Position numbers and translations under genes: made by a program. 32,062 bases of DNA from a virus: positions 1 to 32,062 of the IMG/VR virus record IMGVR_UViG_3300020473_001887. One strand, given 5' to 3'. The notes below the pieces were generated by a model that was not told the DNA's origin, ran no database searches, and saw only the letters and a list, made by a program, of their open reading frames with translations. Position 1 is the stretch's first letter, and every line of letters starts with the position of its first letter. Shown here in pieces: positions 30,309-32,062 of this stretch.

Positions 30309-30570
30309 CTTCTTCGATCTCCATAATCATAATTAAAATGTAATGAATAGCCTTGAATAAATCAATCTCACTATCCGAATTAAGTTTTCTTTTAAATCTT
30401 GTAATATACTTTATCGCATTCCCACGACAAAAACTATCCAAATCACCAGTAGTTCTAAGCAAATCAATCACCTGAACTTGATTATCACCATAATAATTCC
30501 CCCGTGCTTTGTTTTTAATATAAGTACTAAGCTCTCCTAAAACAATATCTAACTTATCTATCTTATCCAT
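30298..30570 (-). CDS. DUF3310-like phage protein
   Basis: 90 residues. The stretch CRGNAIKYITRFKRK followed by DLFKAIHYILIMI matches the core of DUF3310 (PF11753), a small helical family in many phages: GNxIKYxxRxxxK plus DLxKAxxYL. Its function is unsettled; some members are annotated as nucleotide kinase-like. It is the first gene after promoter P4 (-10 box two bases upstream of the start codon, so a leaderless or distal start would be needed for this gene), and leads into gp45. Confidence 0.7.
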   Translation of the reverse strand: MDKIDKLDIVLGELSTYIKNKARGNYYGDNQVQVIDLLRTTGDLDSFCRGNAIKYITRFKRKLNSDSEIDLFKAIHYILIMIMEIEEDAN

Positions 30571-30571
30571 A

Positions 30572-30600
30572 ATTATACCATATTTTTCTTAATTTGTCAA
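30572..30600 (-). promoter_or_regulatory. Sigma70 promoter P4 at the head of the gp45 operon
   Basis: TTGACA (30600-30595), 17-base spacer and TATAAT (30577-30572) on the minus strand, with TGG before the -10. The -35 overlaps the stop of the glycosyltransferase gene. The predicted transcription start falls inside the first codons of the DUF3310 gene, so it mainly serves gp45, gp44, gp62 and regA unless the start is leaderless. Confidence 0.78.
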
Positions 30601-31508
30601 GAGAAAAAAGCATCTAATCCAGTATTTTCTTTTTTCTCCCCAGAATATTCAATATCTGGAAAACTATCCTCTAATGGATCTTGATCCAAGTAATATTCTA
30701 TTATTTCCTTATTAATGTAAACGTGGCCATTTTTTCCCATTGGTAAATCGTCAGAATAATCCTTACTTATCTCCATCAAAAAAGGATGTTTCAAACCTTC
30801 TGCAATTGCCTTTGCAGAACTACAATTACCTACAAATAGTTTAGACCCCCTAATATATTGAGCTGTCTCCAATGCATTCTTAACCTCAATTCTCTTTGGT
30901 TTAAAATTGTACCGATCTACGAAATTTTGATACTCATCATCAAATCCCACAAAACCTGTATTATACTCTTTGAGTAAGGTATAATCAAAATGCTTCATAG
31001 GATTATGAGTAGATTCCCCGTTTAATATATAATCATGATATCTCCCCGAAACATTAATTAAAATATCAACCTCTGTCTTAGGATCAATATTTGTTATCCA
31101 AGCTTTATTATTATTCCATATAGGAATATCTCTATATTTCATTAAATCCAGATTAATGTTACCATATTTGATTTGAGTAGATTTTAGCTCAATACTATCA
31201 ATTTTTAAAGGAAAATGATGTGTTCGTATCCCTGCACATATAAGATTCATATAAACCAAATTCCCTCTTAAAAACAACTTATATAGTGCTTGATAGGAAC
31301 TAAAATCTAAATCAATATTAGAATCTGGTTTATTTGAATAACCAACATAATCTATATATGGCTGTGCTTCAAATAGTGGTTTTATGTACTCTGTTTCACT
31401 TTTTCTTGCTGAAATAAATCTTTTAGTTCCCCCGCGAAGATAAACTGCAGGTAAACTATAGATCATATCCCCTATTTTTGAAGGATGAAATACACCATTT
31501 AACTGCAT
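30597..31508 (-). CDS. GT9-like glycosyltransferase with clamp-binding-like tail
   Basis: 303 residues, GT-B fold of the glycosyltransferase 9 (heptosyltransferase) type. The N-terminal FHPSKIGDMIYSLPAVY matches the lGDvxxxlPa signature and the late GSKLFVGNCSSAKAIAEGL (about 226-244) the sugar-nucleotide pocket. It ends TGLDAFFS, similar to the polymerase tail GSLEGFFG, which suggests docking on the sliding clamp. It directly follows the 2OG oxygenase gene (TAATG-type overlap) and precedes gp45, so glycosylation of hydroxylated DNA bases at the fork is the favoured idea. T4 alpha-glucosyltransferase is a precedent for clamp binding. An LPS or other target is possible. Confidence 0.7.
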   Translation of the reverse strand: MQLNGVFHPSKIGDMIYSLPAVYLRGGTKRFISARKSETEYIKPLFEAQPYIDYVGYSNKPDSNIDLDFSSYQALYKLFLRGNLVYMNLICAGIRTHHFPLKIDSIELKSTQIKYGNINLDLMKYRDIPIWNNNKAWITNIDPKTEVDILINVSGRYHDYILNGESTHNPMKHFDYTLLKEYNTGFVGFDDEYQNFVDRYNFKPKRIEVKNALETAQYIRGSKLFVGNCSSAKAIAEGLKHPFLMEISKDYSDDLPMGKNGHVYINKEIIEYYLDQDPLEDSFPDIEYSGEKKENTGLDAFFS

Positions 31509-32062
31509 TAAAAAAATCCCTCAAGACTACCCGTTTCAACTTTTGGTGCATTCTTTCCAATCAACTTTTCTGGTTTACCACGAACTCCTAACGTAGCCAA
31601 TCTAGTATCACAATAACAGACACAATTCATAGAAATGCCAGTTCCATCGACATCATATACTCCATGAACTTCTCCACTATCACCCAAAAATACATCCCCA
31701 TCGCCACGAGAAATTGCCACACCATATCTAGGTAAAACAAAATAACAACCAGTAATATCCCCATCAATAAAGTTAGCAATCGTTGTAAGACCTTCTGGTA
31801 AATCTCCAGAATCTATATGATAAGACATTGCCTGAGAACCATCCTGACTATATTTGTTTGCTGAAAGAGTAGTATATATACCTCCGGCAATTCTAAATCT
31901 TTCTTCAACATATGTTTCGGCAAATTTTTTCTGTGCTTCATAATAGGATGGTGCTAACTCTCTATATGCAATATTATTAATCTGTGGAATACGACTCAAT
32001 ATATCATTTTTTTCTGGATTAGACTTCGACCAACCACTTTTATCTATTTTTCCTGTAAAACG
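31508..32062 (-). CDS. 2OG-Fe(II) oxygenase, TET/JBP-like, 5' end beyond window
   Basis: The frame is open to the right edge, so the N-terminus is missing; 184 residues are visible. A TTG at 31999 is not needed as start. The iron ligands appear as YHID (HxD), EVHG 51 residues on, and an Arg (CDTRLATLG) 21 further, a spacing similar to JBP/TET oxygenases, which hydroxylate methyl groups on thymine or 5-methylcytosine. RYGVAISRGDGDVFLGD is the expected strand before the distal His. It ends GSLEGFF, almost the same as the polymerase C-terminus, suggesting sliding clamp binding. With the next gene it may form a base hypermodification pathway. A prolyl-hydroxylase-like role is the alternative. Confidence 0.65.
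   Translation of the reverse strand, partial: RFTGKIDKSGWSKSNPEKNDILSRIPQINNIAYRELAPSYYEAQKKFAETYVEERFRIAGGIYTTLSANKYSQDGSQAMSYHIDSGDLPEGLTTIANFIDGDITGCYFVLPRYGVAISRGDGDVFLGDSGEVHGVYDVDGTGISMNCVCYCDTRLATLGVRGKPEKLIGKNAPKVETGSLEGFF

Overview
The window looks like a stretch of a T4-like (myovirus) phage genome with an AT-rich base composition. Every gene I can support lies on the minus strand, and genes overlap by ATGA or TAATG or are only a few bases apart. The identification rests on a T4 replication block in T4-like order: sliding clamp gp45, clamp loader gp44 and gp62, RegA, family B DNA polymerase gp43, UvsX, helicase gp41 and, further on, primase gp61. Hsp20, a class II ribonucleotide reductase, a repeat-rich head decoration protein and phage-borne nutrient and Fe-S genes resemble marine T4-like phages (pelagiphage/cyanophage relatives). 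The host is probably a Gram-negative, AT-rich marine bacterium, but nothing in the window names it.

Layout, read in the direction of transcription (right to left). (1) 32062-27900: a 2OG-Fe(II) oxygenase of TET/JBP type (cut by the window edge), a GT9-like glycosyltransferase, a DUF3310 protein, gp45, gp44, gp62 and regA. (2) 27780-21660: hsp20, a terminator, gp43, a stand-alone IF2 N-terminal domain, a small Cys protein, uvsX, gp41 and a second terminator. (3) 21483-11090: a long run of probable virion genes. Many begin with the same 10-residue leader ending in Glu, which matches the T4 internal-protein capsid-targeting sequence cleaved by protease gp21. This run also holds an ammonium transporter, an NMNAT-like nucleotidyltransferase and the decoration protein. 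(4) 11083-9272: small basic and membrane proteins, including a chemoreceptor-like sensor domain without an output domain. (5) 9224-4399: primase, B12-dependent RNR, small unknowns and another leader-bearing protein. (6) 4372-266: a secreted LamG-like protein, a PiT phosphate permease and a compact Fe-S cassette (2[4Fe-4S] ferredoxin, CGWS glutaredoxin, Rieske ferredoxin, A-type carrier, NfuA), then an unknown gene cut by the left edge.

The genes suggest four linked themes. First, a DNA hypermodification pair whose C-terminal tails resemble the tail of the phage polymerase, suggesting docking on the sliding clamp. Second, at least seven proteins with a capsid-targeting leader, including three paralogues with features of H-type ADP-ribosyltransferases, a KxDG nucleotidyltransferase and a tiny Cys-rich protein. 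Third, host metabolic support by ammonium and phosphate import and Fe-S cluster delivery. Fourth, four near-identical sigma70 promoters with extended -10 elements ahead of separate blocks. Two gene pairs are separated by the same one-base shift at an A7 run, which may be slippage or sequence error. I saw no tRNA, rRNA, CRISPR or insertion sequence. The longest non-coding stretch is about 180 bases (21484-21661) and holds a promoter, a late-promoter-like box and a terminator.
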